From a virus, in the IMG/VR virus record IMGVR_UViG_3300025930_000008, positions 43,023 to 107,022 of that record: a DNA stretch of 64,000 bases; one strand, given 5' to 3'. Both the position numbers and the translations under genes were made by a program. The stretch's first letter is position 1. The number at the start of each line of letters is the position of its first letter. This document shows, one piece after another, positions 5,087 to 13,714 of this stretch. The notes beneath the pieces are model-generated. The model was not told the DNA's origin. It made no database searches and was given only the letters and a program-made list of their open reading frames with translations.

Positions 5087-5120
5087 CCCGTCTTACACCT
5101 ATCGTATGGGTAGACGAGAG

Positions 5121-5186
5121 CTAGACCAGGGGCTTACGACCTCCGATAAAGGCGTCCCAATTCTGATGTTCGGTCGAATATCTCAT
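5121..5186 (-). CDS. Possible 21-aa leader peptide before the tRNA array
   Basis: ATG to TAG, encoding MRYSTEHQNWDAFIGGRKPLV in discontinuous terms: an Arg-Tyr start, a Trp in the centre and a Lys-Pro end. It lies between a predicted promoter (5222-5250) and the terminator (5060-5086), an attenuator-like layout. No clear Shine-Dalgarno, so low confidence. Confidence 0.25.
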   Translation of the reverse strand: MRYSTEHQNWDAFIGGRKPLV

Positions 5187-5221
5187 ACTCGTCTGATTCT
5201 TAGTGCAGGCGGGGCACCCGT

Positions 5222-5250
5222 TTTATAGGTCCCCGCGATGGTCGTTTCAC
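5222..5250 (-). promoter_or_regulatory. Possible promoter upstream of the tRNA-array terminator
   Basis: Minus-strand GTGAAA (5245-5250) and TATAAA (5222-5227), 17-bp spacer. The -35 matches the consensus at 4 of 6 positions. The start would be near 5215, ahead of the 21-aa ORF and the terminator. Confidence 0.35.
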
Positions 5251-5272
5251 GATAGCAGATGGTCCGGTGGAG

Positions 5273-5455
5273 TCAAGAGCGCCAACGCGCCAAGACGGAT
5301 CGGGGCACCTTCACCTTTGGCGAATGACCCTCAGGCCGATCACAAGGATAGCCGTCACCACCATTGCCGGGTGCCCACCAGACCACCCCATCCCACTTCA
5401 CGCGATAGATACAGTATCTACAATCAGCACTGAATCTATATACCGCAGGCTCCAC
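5273..5455 (-). CDS. 60-aa hypothetical protein after ribonucleotide reductase
   Basis: Contains CRYC and a tryptophan-rich middle (WDGVVWW) and looks like a small folded protein. The GTG at 5455 gives a 20-nt overlap with the reductase gene, and an ATG at 5512 would give 79 aa with a longer overlap. Neither has a strong Shine-Dalgarno. Probably co-transcribed with the reductase. No family recognised. Confidence 0.55.
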   Translation of the reverse strand: MEPAVYRFSADCRYCIYRVKWDGVVWWAPGNGGDGYPCDRPEGHSPKVKVPRSVLARWRS

Positions 5456-7064
5456 CGACGCAGCGTTCTTCCGACTCTTCAAAGACCACGCCTTCCTGTT
5501 CACGCGCGACATTATAGCCGACCGCGCTCAAGGGCTGTCCGCCCCGCGCCCCGTCAGGATAGCAGGTCACGCCGCGAAGTCTAGGGAGATAATCATACAA
5601 CATCTTCCCAAAGTCCTCAACTTCATCCGGGTCTGTGATTACATACGGGAGGTTGATCGTGGAGGATATTCCGTGATCGACGTACTGCTGTACGAAGGCT
5701 TGAAACGCAATCCTTTTTTCCACATTGTATGAGAGCGAGTACGCATCTTCAATCTGGTCTGGCGCCACTCCATACTCGTCAACCAATCTCTTTGCGGTGG
5801 GATCAACGACGTACTGGTACTTCCATGTTTTGCCTGACGCCAGGTATCGACGTTTGTACGCCACACAGAAGATCGGTTCAATGCCAGTAGTTGTTTCAGC
5901 GATAATCCCGATTGTGCCTGTTGGAGCAATTGCTCTAGTCTTTGCAGGCCGAGTAAGGTTATGGCGATCTGCCCAATAGTGAGCGTACTCTGTCGCCTTT
6001 GTGTAGTATTCCAACCACTCTGCCAACTCTTCGTTTGGCTCATATGAATAACCTCGCTTGAGCAACCACTCATGAATTCCCATCAGGCCAAGGCCAAGAC
6101 GCCTGTTCTTCTGACGAACAGCGTCAACCTTTTCGTAAGGGACATGACTATAAACCGTGCCTGCTAATAGGAAAAGAGTCGCATGGAATACAGCATCACC
6201 AAAGTCATCTAGGCTATCAAACCGTGCTAGATTTAGACTACCTAAATTACAAATGTCTGAATCATCTGTAGAGGTAACCTCCGTGCAAGCGTTGCGTAGA
6301 GTTTCACCTGCGTTCTCCCCTGTGTCAATAGAGAACCCTGGCTCTGCCGTCTTGAGCATTCGCTTGACCGTAGACGAATAAACATGCACTGCCTGGTCAT
6401 GTAGCTCATGCCAGTCGTTCTCGTATGCTACAAAAAATTCATCGTCTAGAATAATGGATACATTAGTCATATCCAACGTGGCCGGGAAGTTGAAATCCTT
6501 CTCTTTGAGGGCGCGTACCTCTGCGGGCCAGTCCTTAACGCGAATAAACTTAATAGCATCAGGATGGGACCACTTAAGGCCAGCCCAAATAGCAGAACGA
6601 CGACTACCACCCTGCATGATATGACGGCCACACTCATTGACCATTTCCATCAACGAAATAGGACCGGAAGCGAATCCACCAGTGCGCTTGATAGGTTCAC
6701 CCTCTGCACGCACATCAGAATAGTCTATACCGATACCGGCACCTGTCATCAGCGCCATAGACGCCCGGTAGAGTAGGTCAGACCATTCCTCGCGTGAGTC
6801 GCCAGCCTTTAACAACAAACAGTTCTGCGTCTGGTGTAGGTCACGACCTGAGGCGTACAGGTAACGACCACCCGGCATGAACTGCCTGTTCGTAATAAGA
6901 TTCAATACTCGCTGATACTCAGGAGTTGTATGGTCATAATCCAGGGCACCCAAAACATGCTTAGTAACACGCTCTGCTGTGTCCTCCCACGACTCCACTG
7001 GATTGCCGTTTTCGTCCTTCCAAGCGTACTTCTGTTCGTAAATAGATGATGCGAATGGACTCAT
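5436..7064 (-). CDS. nrdJ: Class II (B12-dependent) ribonucleotide reductase
   Basis: Converts ribonucleotides to deoxyribonucleotides for phage DNA synthesis. Numbering from the ATG at 7136, it shows the first active-site Cys (C106 in QNCLLL), the radical motif N282-A-C284-T-E286, the following DICNLGSLNL strand and a C-terminal redox pair C559/C564. No small subunit gene is nearby, which fits the adenosylcobalamin class. Two starts are possible: ATG 7136, where AAAGGG touches the ATG with no spacer, and ATG 7064, which has GGGAAG with a 5-nt spacer and gives 542 aa. I prefer 7064. That site lies in a 10-bp hairpin (7069-7101), so translation may be controlled. With ThyX at 12052 it supplies dNTPs. 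Confidence 0.93.
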   Translation of the reverse strand: MSPFASSIYEQKYAWKDENGNPVESWEDTAERVTKHVLGALDYDHTTPEYQRVLNLITNRQFMPGGRYLYASGRDLHQTQNCLLLKAGDSREEWSDLLYRASMALMTGAGIGIDYSDVRAEGEPIKRTGGFASGPISLMEMVNECGRHIMQGGSRRSAIWAGLKWSHPDAIKFIRVKDWPAEVRALKEKDFNFPATLDMTNVSIILDDEFFVAYENDWHELHDQAVHVYSSTVKRMLKTAEPGFSIDTGENAGETLRNACTEVTSTDDSDICNLGSLNLARFDSLDDFGDAVFHATLFLLAGTVYSHVPYEKVDAVRQKNRRLGLGLMGIHEWLLKRGYSYEPNEELAEWLEYYTKATEYAHYWADRHNLTRPAKTRAIAPTGTIGIIAETTTGIEPIFCVAYKRRYLASGKTWKYQYVVDPTAKRLVDEYGVAPDQIEDAYSLSYNVEKRIAFQAFVQQYVDHGISSTINLPYVITDPDEVEDFGKMLYDYLPRLRGVTCYPDGARGGQPLSAVGYNVAREQEGVVFEESEERCVGGACGI

Positions 7065-7068
7065 GTCT

Positions 7069-7101
7069 ACTTCCCGTAGTTCCTTGACTGTTACGGGAAG
7101 T
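7069..7101 (-). promoter_or_regulatory. Hairpin hiding the nrdJ ribosome-binding site
   Basis: Perfect 10-bp inverted repeat: arms 7092-7101 and 7069-7078, 13-nt loop. The second arm contains GGGAAG, the Shine-Dalgarno for the ATG at 7064. Folding would block that site. Confidence 0.6.
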
Positions 7102-7284
7102 GAGTCCCTCTCTGCTAGTGCCACTGTCGGTTGCATTCCCTTTGTGTTTTAGTCCGTAGACCTTACACGTCGCCCCGGATACGCATGAAGTGGCAAGCCA
7201 GCCATCCAACCTGGGCGTCTGATATCGCGCGCCCACTGGAGCCTTAAGGGTTAACAGGAGAAAGAAAAAGACCCTCTGCTCATA

Positions 7285-7300
7285 TATAAATTTTGTAATG
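7285..7300 (+). promoter_or_regulatory. Possible -10 of a leaderless transcript
   Basis: TATAAA at 7285-7290 lies 7 nt before the ATG at 7298, so transcription would start about at the start codon. No TTGACA is at the right spacing and no Shine-Dalgarno precedes the ATG. Confidence 0.35.
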
Positions 7301-7615
7301 AACCTACTACTAGACAACCCACAGCTTTGGGTTCTTCTAATTGGAAGTATTGTACCATTAGGAGGGTATCTTCTTAACAAGGTAGGTCCGTGGGTGGACG
7401 AAAGTACAAAAGCTTTTGTTCAGGTACTATTAGCGGCAGTAGCTGCTGCTCTATACACGGCTCTTGATACGGATGTATTTGGTTGGAATGACGACACACT
7501 ACAGTTAGTCCTAACTGGTATAGTTTCTATGTTAGCAGCCCATAAGCTACTATGGAAGCCTGCTAGGGTAAATGAACGTCTTGGAGCTATAGAGGACGTA
7601 CCTGAGGGTAAGTAA
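7298..7615 (+). CDS. Small membrane protein, holin-like
   Basis: 105 aa with three hydrophobic stretches (about residues 10-26, 40-57, 67-84), an acidic loop before the last one and a charged C-terminal tail. Size and layout resemble phage holins, but many small phage membrane proteins look similar and no endolysin is adjacent. It is the first plus-strand gene of the replication block, divergent from the reductase. It lacks a Shine-Dalgarno, and the A/T-rich -10-like sequence just before the ATG suggests a leaderless message. Confidence 0.75.
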   Translation: MNLLLDNPQLWVLLIGSIVPLGGYLLNKVGPWVDESTKAFVQVLLAAVAAALYTALDTDVFGWNDDTLQLVLTGIVSMLAAHKLLWKPARVNERLGAIEDVPEGK

Positions 7616-7642
7616 CCCAGCGCGCAGGCGAGTAAACGTGCG

Positions 7643-7675
7643 AGGCCCGCTCTAATCGGCGGGTCTTGCTCGTTC
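7643..7675 (+). terminator. Weak hairpin, possible terminator
   Basis: GCCCGC (7645-7650) pairs with GCGGGT (7659-7664) over an 8-nt loop and is followed by a T-rich but interrupted stretch. Weak support. Confidence 0.3.
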
Positions 7676-7719
7676 TAGGCAACATTTCCTTGGACCTGGG
7701 CGTTTGAAATCATGAACGG

Positions 7720-8040
7720 ATGACCCAAATCGTTGCTCGCCAACAGTGCCGCTCACTTGACGGCTGGTATCCTTACAAGGCTCAGTCCTCAGCCGATGAG
7801 GACGCACATTACGTTGTCCATGTGAACCCTTGGGCTAATCGTAGTGAACAACATGTATGTGAATGTAAGGGTTACCAGTATCGTGGCCGCTGTCGGCATC
7901 AAAAGGAAGCTCACCTAGATCATTGCGGCTGGAATGAAGTGGATAGTGAGATTCAACAGACTCCTGAGGAAGCAAAGAATCGTATCTGTCCTGAGTGTGG
8001 TGGTCCAACCCACTATGCAATGTGGGAAGTAGATGAATGA
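7720..8040 (+). CDS. SWIM-type zinc-finger protein
   Basis: 106 aa. Residues around 47-60 carry C-E-C...C-R-H, the CxCx(n)CxH pattern of SWIM zinc fingers, which bind nucleic acid or proteins. A second CPEC sits near the C-terminus. It overlaps the next gene by 8 nt, so the two are probably translationally coupled. No catalytic domain is present. Likely a small nucleic-acid-binding accessory protein. Confidence 0.75.
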   Translation: MTQIVARQQCRSLDGWYPYKAQSSADEDAHYVVHVNPWANRSEQHVCECKGYQYRGRCRHQKEAHLDHCGWNEVDSEIQQTPEEAKNRICPECGGPTHYAMWEVDE

Positions 8041-8587
8041 AGAGACTAAACAACTAGGTGAGGCGTACCGTCAGTGGAAAGATGCTGAGAAATCTAAGAA
8101 CGTGGCTAGAGACAAGTTCTTCCGGGCGGTCACTGAGGAATTGGAGCAGGAGATTCCGCCACAGGTGGTTGAGCGCGTCGAAGCCAGCGATGATGAGCAG
8201 GCGTTACGTATTGCTCAGCGTCGGTTTGTTCGTCACCGCGTTGTTGATGTGGCTCGCGTTAGTGATACGGAATACGACGTTATCCTAGAGGAAGATGCAA
8301 GCCTCCGTCCGTATTCTTATATTAACCGGGATGATGGAACAGTATACCGACGCATCATATCTGAGGGAACGCCGATTCTTGATGATGAGGCATTACGCGA
8401 TGAGTCACCCGAGCTTTGGGAGGCTATCACTGAGGAAGTGGTTGAAAGGAAACTCAAACCCTTGGATAAGCTAACCCCTGAGGAAACAGAGGCGTTGCGG
8501 CCCTACATAGCCATGCCCAAGCCACAGGTAAAGTTAGGTGCCCCCCGAAAGGCTACGCAAGAGGAACTAGATGGAGCAGAAGAGTAA
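8033..8587 (+). CDS. Hypothetical acidic protein
   Basis: 184 aa, strongly charged, with a predicted helical N-terminal third (about residues 5-60, many Glu/Lys/Arg at helical spacing) and a more beta-rich centre. No motif or family recognised. It overlaps the upstream SWIM-finger gene by 8 nt and the downstream 49-aa ORF by 17 nt, placing it in an operon ahead of the replication genes. Confidence 0.8.
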   Translation: MNEETKQLGEAYRQWKDAEKSKNVARDKFFRAVTEELEQEIPPQVVERVEASDDEQALRIAQRRFVRHRVVDVARVSDTEYDVILEEDASLRPYSYINRDDGTVYRRIISEGTPILDDEALRDESPELWEAITEEVVERKLKPLDKLTPEETEALRPYIAMPKPQVKLGAPRKATQEELDGAEE

Positions 8588-8720
8588 GTTCGTTGCTGGT
8601 ATCACTTGTGGAAGGCTCAGATTCCGGGAGCCAATCATTTCTATACCAGCAGACGAGATTGAGCAATTGATATGCGAACTACAACAGACCCAAAAAACTT
8701 CCGATTCCACTTCACGGTAA
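8571..8720 (+). CDS. 49-aa hypothetical protein
   Basis: ATG at 8571 with GAGGAA 4 nt upstream, a good ribosome-binding site. The protein begins MEQKSKFVAG and has a PADEIEQLICELQQ helix. It overlaps its neighbours on both sides (17 and 49 nt). Dense overlap is typical of this block, but chance translation cannot be excluded. Confidence 0.5.
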   Translation: MEQKSKFVAGITCGRLRFREPIISIPADEIEQLICELQQTQKTSDSTSR

Positions 8721-9010
8721 CGGACCTTGCACGATTTCTCGGTAAATCTCCCGTCACGCTTCGGCATTGGGAACGGCAAGGTCTTGTGGTATTTCCAAGG
8801 GACACAAACGGGGACCGTAAGCTGTCAACTCAAGATGTTAGATATATGGCACGAATTGCCGCGAACCTGGGTCGTATCACAGAGGAACGTAAGAACTTGG
8901 TTGAAGCAACCATCACAATGTTGCAGTTAGTTGAACAGGAGAATGATGATAAAGGTAGCATTATTGGGAGCGCCGTCGTCGGGCAAAACGGACACGGCAC
9001 AGGACATTAG
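8672..9010 (+). CDS. MerR-like helix-turn-helix DNA-binding protein
   Basis: 112 aa. Residues 14-55 form a winged-helix pattern of the MerR/excisionase type: VTDLARFLGKSPVTLRHWE, then GLV and a wing ending DVRYMARIAA. No effector domain follows, only a short helix, so it resembles phage regulators or excisionase-like proteins. The C-terminal 22 residues overlap the P-loop kinase gene in another frame. Probably regulates phage transcription or acts in DNA architecture. Confidence 0.75.
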   Translation: MRTTTDPKNFRFHFTVTDLARFLGKSPVTLRHWERQGLVVFPRDTNGDRKLSTQDVRYMARIAANLGRITEERKNLVEATITMLQLVEQENDDKGSIIGSAVVGQNGHGTGH

Positions 9011-9542
9011 TAATGGATTGCACGACCGCACCGTCAGCATATGCGACGAGTACGTTGCCGACATTGAAGAACGCTCAGACAATACTCTCGGACACTTTGC
9101 CACTTATCTGGGAAACCTACAGGTGGGCATCGGACGTTGGGAACGCGAGCGTCAATTGGTACGCGACTTCAAGCCTGACATTCTTATCACTTGCGGAACC
9201 GTGGTGGAGACTGTCGTCTACGAAGCGCTGAACGCGCTCACGATGGCAAGCCTCAATGGCGACTCTCTCACGCTCCGCGAGGTACAGAATAACAAGCGCG
9301 CGTCGGTAACCCTGACCGCGTTGAGTATCATAGCCCATGACACCTGGGACTATGACTATGCGTATTATCTACCGTTAGTAGACTGTGATGACCAACGTCA
9401 TCAGGCAGTAGATAAACACATTCTAGAATCAGCAAGCGCTCTGGAAGTACCAGTCAAGCAAGTAGACCAGGCAGCAGTAGCTACCATAGTACAGGATATT
9501 ATCGCGCATGAGCAAGCTGAAACTCCCGCATCTGACCAGTAG
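8946..9542 (+). CDS. P-loop ATPase/kinase (NadR-like AAA family)
   Basis: About 198 aa. Walker A is near the N-terminus (LLGAPSSGKT), followed by a conserved acidic pocket (DEYVADIEE) and ILITCGTVVET. The layout resembles the ATPase domain of NadR-like nicotinamide riboside kinases and thymidylate-kinase-like proteins. The substrate cannot be told. ATG 8946 is chosen because AGGAG lies 4 nt upstream; ATG 8943 and an upstream TTG are alternatives. It overlaps the helicase loader gene by 35 nt. Confidence 0.75.
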   Translation: MIKVALLGAPSSGKTDTAQDISNGLHDRTVSICDEYVADIEERSDNTLGHFATYLGNLQVGIGRWERERQLVRDFKPDILITCGTVVETVVYEALNALTMASLNGDSLTLREVQNNKRASVTLTALSIIAHDTWDYDYAYYLPLVDCDDQRHQAVDKHILESASALEVPVKQVDQAAVATIVQDIIAHEQAETPASDQ

Positions 9543-10305
9543 CCAGTTTGCGGAGATAGAACAGCGAGCGAGGCTGTCGGGTATTCACCCGGATACGTGC
9601 CCAACGTGCGGGTCAGTCGCAGACGAGTGGGGCGAGCGCGAAAACGGAGTTTTCACGTTCAATGATGTCACTCAAAAGTGCGACTGTCAAGACCAGATCA
9701 TGCTTCGTAAGCATTATCTACTGGCGAACATACCCGATCAGTACATGCGCCTGGATTGGGAGCGAGACTATAAGGGCGATGCTAATGCGAAGATCGCCGT
9801 GGATAGTTTCCTATCCAACTGGCCTCAGTACAAGCTGTACGGTATGGGCCTAGAGCTAGGTGGCCCACTCGGCGTAGGTAAGACGTTCGCCGCCACAACT
9901 ATAGCGCGCGAGTTGGTAAAGCGTGGTGAAGATGTTTTCTTCTTACCTTTCAACCAGATGCTTTACGCGATACGACACGACGAACGAGCCGTACTAGCCA
10001 GGATGAATGAATCGAATGTTCTGGTATTGGATGAGATACAGGCTCCACCCAACGATTCACTACGGAACGTGATGGAAAACCATTTTGAATCAGTCGTTCG
10101 AAATCGGACAAACTACAATGGGGTAACCATTTTGACAACAAATCTTTCCGAGAAGGATATGCAGGTCCATTACTCCCGTTCATACAGTCTATTAGCGGCG
10201 AAAGAAGTGCGGGTTGAAATATCTGGTGATGATGTGCGGAAGCGTGCAATAGGACAAGAGAATCTTGCTCGACTACTGAGCGGTCAACAGGCCCCGATTT
10301 CATGA
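9508..10305 (+). CDS. DnaC-like helicase loader
   Basis: 265-aa AAA+ ATPase. It has an N-terminal zinc site (CPTC about residues 31-34, CDC about 58-60), Walker A GPLGVGKT near residue 118, Walker B VLVLDE near 170, and sensor-type TTNLSE. This order matches DnaC/DnaI loaders, which place the replicative helicase on DNA. The DnaB-like helicase follows with an ATGA overlap, which supports the pairing. Confidence 0.88.
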   Translation: MSKLKLPHLTSSQFAEIEQRARLSGIHPDTCPTCGSVADEWGERENGVFTFNDVTQKCDCQDQIMLRKHYLLANIPDQYMRLDWERDYKGDANAKIAVDSFLSNWPQYKLYGMGLELGGPLGVGKTFAATTIARELVKRGEDVFFLPFNQMLYAIRHDERAVLARMNESNVLVLDEIQAPPNDSLRNVMENHFESVVRNRTNYNGVTILTTNLSEKDMQVHYSRSYSLLAAKEVRVEISGDDVRKRAIGQENLARLLSGQQAPIS

Positions 10306-11534
10306 CTGTTCTAGACCTTGATTTGGAGTTGATGTTCCATCTTACGGACCCAGCGTCGTGGCAGGTCATCCGTGATGAGCATTTTAATCCCGTACTGCTT
10401 GAAGATAATCTCGTTGCATCGGTCTATGAATTCTGCCGTACTCATTTCAATGAACAGGGGGCCTTGCCGAATGCGCTCGTCATCGAGGAAGAATTTAAGA
10501 GTCACGGTGTAACTCTTGAGCCATCCAAGGTGGCTATTGGGGATTTGATTCAACGCCTGCGCAATCGCTACGCTACTAATCAGGGTAGACATGCCATCTT
10601 GGATATTACGAACAAGACGATCAATGACCCAACTCAACTCGCTAAGGCTATGTTGGAGGAAGGGAATCGCCTCCACCGATTGCTTACCCCACGGGGTAAG
10701 GCGTTCAACGCCGATGACTACGGCAAAGCCATAGAACGCTATCACAAAAGTGTCGTGGCTGGGCGAGGACCATCGTTGGGGTTCGTTGAACTGGACGATT
10801 ACTTCTACGGACAACGTGGCCTCACTTTCATGGTTGGTGCGCCTAAGTCATTCAAGTCGTGGTTCACTGTCAAGGCTGTGTTAGAGAATGTCAAGAACGG
10901 TGGCAGTCCATACCTCTACAGCCTTGAGCTACCGGCTGAGGAAACGGATATGCGGCTGCGGTGTCTCGCGGCAGATGTACCTTACTGGAAGTACCTACAG
11001 CATCAGCTAGACAAGCAAGACATTCAGGCTATTGAGGAGCACTCAGAGATACTAGCAGGCTTCGGCAACGTCACTATTGATAAGCCACAACAGGGTGACC
11101 GCTCCGTGGACAGTATCATTGGCCGTGCCCGTGATGCTGGTGCTGACTGTATCTTTGTCGATCAGTTGCAGTATGTTGAAAACCGCAAGGGGATCGCTGT
11201 TGGTGCGACTAATGACACCAAAGATTATTTCGAAGTCATCAATGACCTCAGAGATTTCTCCGACGATGGTCCCATCTGGTGTGTCCATCAGTTCAATCGC
11301 TCCGTCCTGAACTCTGACTCGATGCCCGAAATGCAGCAGATCAAAGGGTCTGCCGCCGTGGAGGAATGCTCAACTCTAGCACTTGGCCTCTGGTCTAACA
11401 AGGAAATGCGCAAATCGAATCTCCTGCACCTAGGAGTGCTTACCGCCCGCAACTTTGGATACAAGACCTGGGAGGCTCAGGTTAGAATGCGTACTGGTTG
11501 TAACATCAATGTCATTGGCGAGGTAACAGAATGA
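10302..11534 (+). CDS. DnaB-like replicative helicase
   Basis: 410 aa. An N-terminal helical domain (about 1-110) is followed by a RecA-type motor with Walker A GAPKSFKS near residue 178 and a Walker B-like FVDQLQY. The final segment resembles the arginine-finger region of DnaB. It is shorter than bacterial DnaB (about 470 aa) and has a variant P-loop (S before the final KS), as in many phage helicases. It unwinds the fork. Start ATGA-coupled to the loader and stop ATGA-coupled to the methyltransferase. Confidence 0.88.
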   Translation: MTVLDLDLELMFHLTDPASWQVIRDEHFNPVLLEDNLVASVYEFCRTHFNEQGALPNALVIEEEFKSHGVTLEPSKVAIGDLIQRLRNRYATNQGRHAILDITNKTINDPTQLAKAMLEEGNRLHRLLTPRGKAFNADDYGKAIERYHKSVVAGRGPSLGFVELDDYFYGQRGLTFMVGAPKSFKSWFTVKAVLENVKNGGSPYLYSLELPAEETDMRLRCLAADVPYWKYLQHQLDKQDIQAIEEHSEILAGFGNVTIDKPQQGDRSVDSIIGRARDAGADCIFVDQLQYVENRKGIAVGATNDTKDYFEVINDLRDFSDDGPIWCVHQFNRSVLNSDSMPEMQQIKGSAAVEECSTLALGLWSNKEMRKSNLLHLGVLTARNFGYKTWEAQVRMRTGCNINVIGEVTE

Positions 11535-12055
11535 TCTACGGCGACTCAATAGAACTAATGCGTATGATGGACGTAGGTAGTGTGGACTTTGTGTTAGCTG
11601 ATCCACCATACAGTGACCATGAAACTATTGACCTGGGTATCTACTATGCCCGCGCCATCTGTAAGGGACCATCACTGTTCTTTATGTATCCTGAGGACTT
11701 GTGTCGCCTAGAGGAACCACCCGATCAGGTCATCCACTGGATCAAGCCACCTAGTACCAAGAATACAGTGCGTAGATACTCACGCTTTGTTGAGGCTATC
11801 GCATGTTATGACCTAGATCAGAGTCCGTTCAATCAGGACACGCATTGGACGACCCGGACAGGCGTGTTCAATGACAGTTTCGCTGCCAAGCAAGTCCATC
11901 CTTTTGAGAAGCCAGCCAGCCTACTTGAAAAGCTACTGGTTGTCCACTCTAAGCCAGGGGACTTGGTTCTCGATCCTTTTGCCGGATCCGGTTCGGTTGA
12001 AAAGGTCTGTAATCGCATCGGTCGTAAATGTCTATCCATTGAAATCAAACCATGA
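11531..12055 (+). CDS. DNA methyltransferase (N4/N6, beta-type)
   Basis: 174 aa. Catalytic motif IV DPPY (24-27) precedes the AdoMet-binding motif DPFAGSG (about 148-154), the order of beta-class amino methyltransferases. It is short with no separate target-recognition domain, so specificity is unknown. It probably modifies phage DNA to escape restriction. Starts and ends with ATGA overlaps in the replication operon. Confidence 0.88.
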   Translation: MIYGDSIELMRMMDVGSVDFVLADPPYSDHETIDLGIYYARAICKGPSLFFMYPEDLCRLEEPPDQVIHWIKPPSTKNTVRRYSRFVEAIACYDLDQSPFNQDTHWTTRTGVFNDSFAAKQVHPFEKPASLLEKLLVVHSKPGDLVLDPFAGSGSVEKVCNRIGRKCLSIEIKP

Positions 12056-12729
12056 GTCAGTATGTAGTATTCCATCCGTATGGCACTGTTGATCTAGAGG
12101 CTTCGCATGCCTCAGATTTATCAGTGGTCAACGCTGCCCGCGTATCTTTTGCCAAACACAGCCGTTTCTACTCGGACACCGACGCTAGGGTCCTACGGTT
12201 CTTGATGAAGGAAAAGCACGGTACGCCCTTTGAGCATAATTATTTCAGATGGCGTGTACGTGCGCCTATGATTGTTTTCTGGGAGTGGGTACGGCATCGT
12301 ATGGCCTCCTACAACGTGGAATCAGCACGGTATGTGGAAATGCGTCCGCACTTTTACTATCCAGATGAGGCGCGTATTCAAAAGGGCAGGCCAGGAGACT
12401 ACTGGTTTGAGTCAGGGACAGGAGAGCAGACCAAATGGTTACAGAAGGAACTATCAGAGCATTCGCAACAGGGGTTCGACCTCTACCTAGAAGCAATCGA
12501 CCGGGGAATTGCCAAAGAGCAGGCCCGTCTGTTCGTGCCTCCAAATCTCTACGTAGAGTTTTATTTCTCCTGCAACGCCCGCAGCCTCATGAACTTCCTG
12601 TCCCTGCGTAATGACACTCATGCTATGTATGAGATACGCAAGTATGCTATCGCTCTAGAGTATCTATGGGGCGAGATAATGCCAGACACTAAGAAGGCAT
12701 TCGTAGAACATGGTCGCATTGCACCTTAA
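12052..12729 (+). CDS. thyX: Flavin-dependent thymidylate synthase
   Basis: 225 aa, the usual ThyX length. Signature RHRMASYNVESARY (81-94) fits the RHRxxSxNxxSxR motif that binds FAD and dUMP. Makes dTMP using methylene-tetrahydrofolate and NADPH, and is unrelated to ThyA. It complements the reductase at 5436 to secure thymidine supply. ATGA overlap with the methyltransferase gene; its end overlaps the primase start by 20 nt. Confidence 0.97.
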   Translation: MSQYVVFHPYGTVDLEASHASDLSVVNAARVSFAKHSRFYSDTDARVLRFLMKEKHGTPFEHNYFRWRVRAPMIVFWEWVRHRMASYNVESARYVEMRPHFYYPDEARIQKGRPGDYWFESGTGEQTKWLQKELSEHSQQGFDLYLEAIDRGIAKEQARLFVPPNLYVEFYFSCNARSLMNFLSLRNDTHAMYEIRKYAIALEYLWGEIMPDTKKAFVEHGRIAP

Positions 12730-13714
12730 ATGGGATGACATATACCCTCGTATAGATTGGGAGAAACTATACGATGAACTTGGATGGGAGCCAATCTACA
12801 CCCGAGGGGACGAAGATAAGGGGTACTGTCTCATGCCCCAAAACCATACCCACGGAGACTCCACGGGAAAACTGGCTATCAACCGAGCGAAGGGACTCTA
12901 CAATTGTTGGGTATGTGGTGGAGGCACTGTGGTACAGCTTGTCAGTGCTGTACGTTCTCTATCTGCTCAAGATAGTTTGAAGTACCTTTCACAGTTTGTT
13001 GATTCAAGCACTAAAGAGTCAACAGATGAATTCACGACTCGCGTCGCAAGACTATTGGCGAAGGAAACGGAATCACCACGCCGCGTGTCGCCGCCGGTAT
13101 TCAACCCTAACGTACTCAAAGACTGGCAAACGCCCCATGAGTGGTTTGATTCCCGACATATTCGTGATGGAGTACGTCAAAGTTTCCAAGCGGGGTTTGA
13201 CCCTGTGGCTAGACGGTACTCCCCGGAACACGGAACATACGAAGGTCCGGGAATCATACTTCCCCATTTTTGGGGTGGCTCATTGGTTGGATGGCAAACT
13301 AGATGGCTGGACGGTAAGCCCAAGTGGCTCCCTAAGTACACGAACACTACTGATTTTCCACGCGAGACAACTTTATGGGGATACGATAGTGCAGCAACAT
13401 CTGAACATGCGCCGGTTATTGTGGAGTCCGTCCCAACAGCCCTCTACCTAATCTCCGAGGGTTACCCGGCAATTGCGACGTTCGGAGCGCAGATCACAGA
13501 GGCCCAACTGCGCCATTTGAGACAATTTCAACAGGGCGTAATTCTCGCCCCGGACAACGACTCTGCTGGTAGAAAGTGGCTCGATACGACCACTAAATAC
13601 TTGGAGAGATTTATTCCTGTCAATAGCGTAGGCCCCGTCGAAGGTGAAGGCGCGGACCTAGGTGACTTACAACCAACTCAATTACAATGGCATTTAGAAA
13701 ATACCAAAAAGTAG
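12710..13714 (+). CDS. DnaG-like DNA primase
   Basis: 334 aa. An N-terminal CHC2-type zinc finger (C40, H46 or H48, C66, C69) is followed by a linker and a TOPRIM domain: VIVESVPTAL near residue 236 supplies the Glu, DNDSAG near 281 the Asp residues. Makes RNA primers with the helicase encoded upstream. About half the length of bacterial DnaG, lacking the C-terminal helicase-interaction domain, as is common in phages. Confidence 0.88.
   Translation: MVALHLKWDDIYPRIDWEKLYDELGWEPIYTRGDEDKGYCLMPQNHTHGDSTGKLAINRAKGLYNCWVCGGGTVVQLVSAVRSLSAQDSLKYLSQFVDSSTKESTDEFTTRVARLLAKETESPRRVSPPVFNPNVLKDWQTPHEWFDSRHIRDGVRQSFQAGFDPVARRYSPEHGTYEGPGIILPHFWGGSLVGWQTRWLDGKPKWLPKYTNTTDFPRETTLWGYDSAATSEHAPVIVESVPTALYLISEGYPAIATFGAQITEAQLRHLRQFQQGVILAPDNDSAGRKWLDTTTKYLERFIPVNSVGPVEGEGADLGDLQPTQLQWHLENTKK

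Noticed and set aside
5639-6073. 144-aa ORF inside the reductase gene
   Set aside because: Shadow frame of a conserved enzyme.
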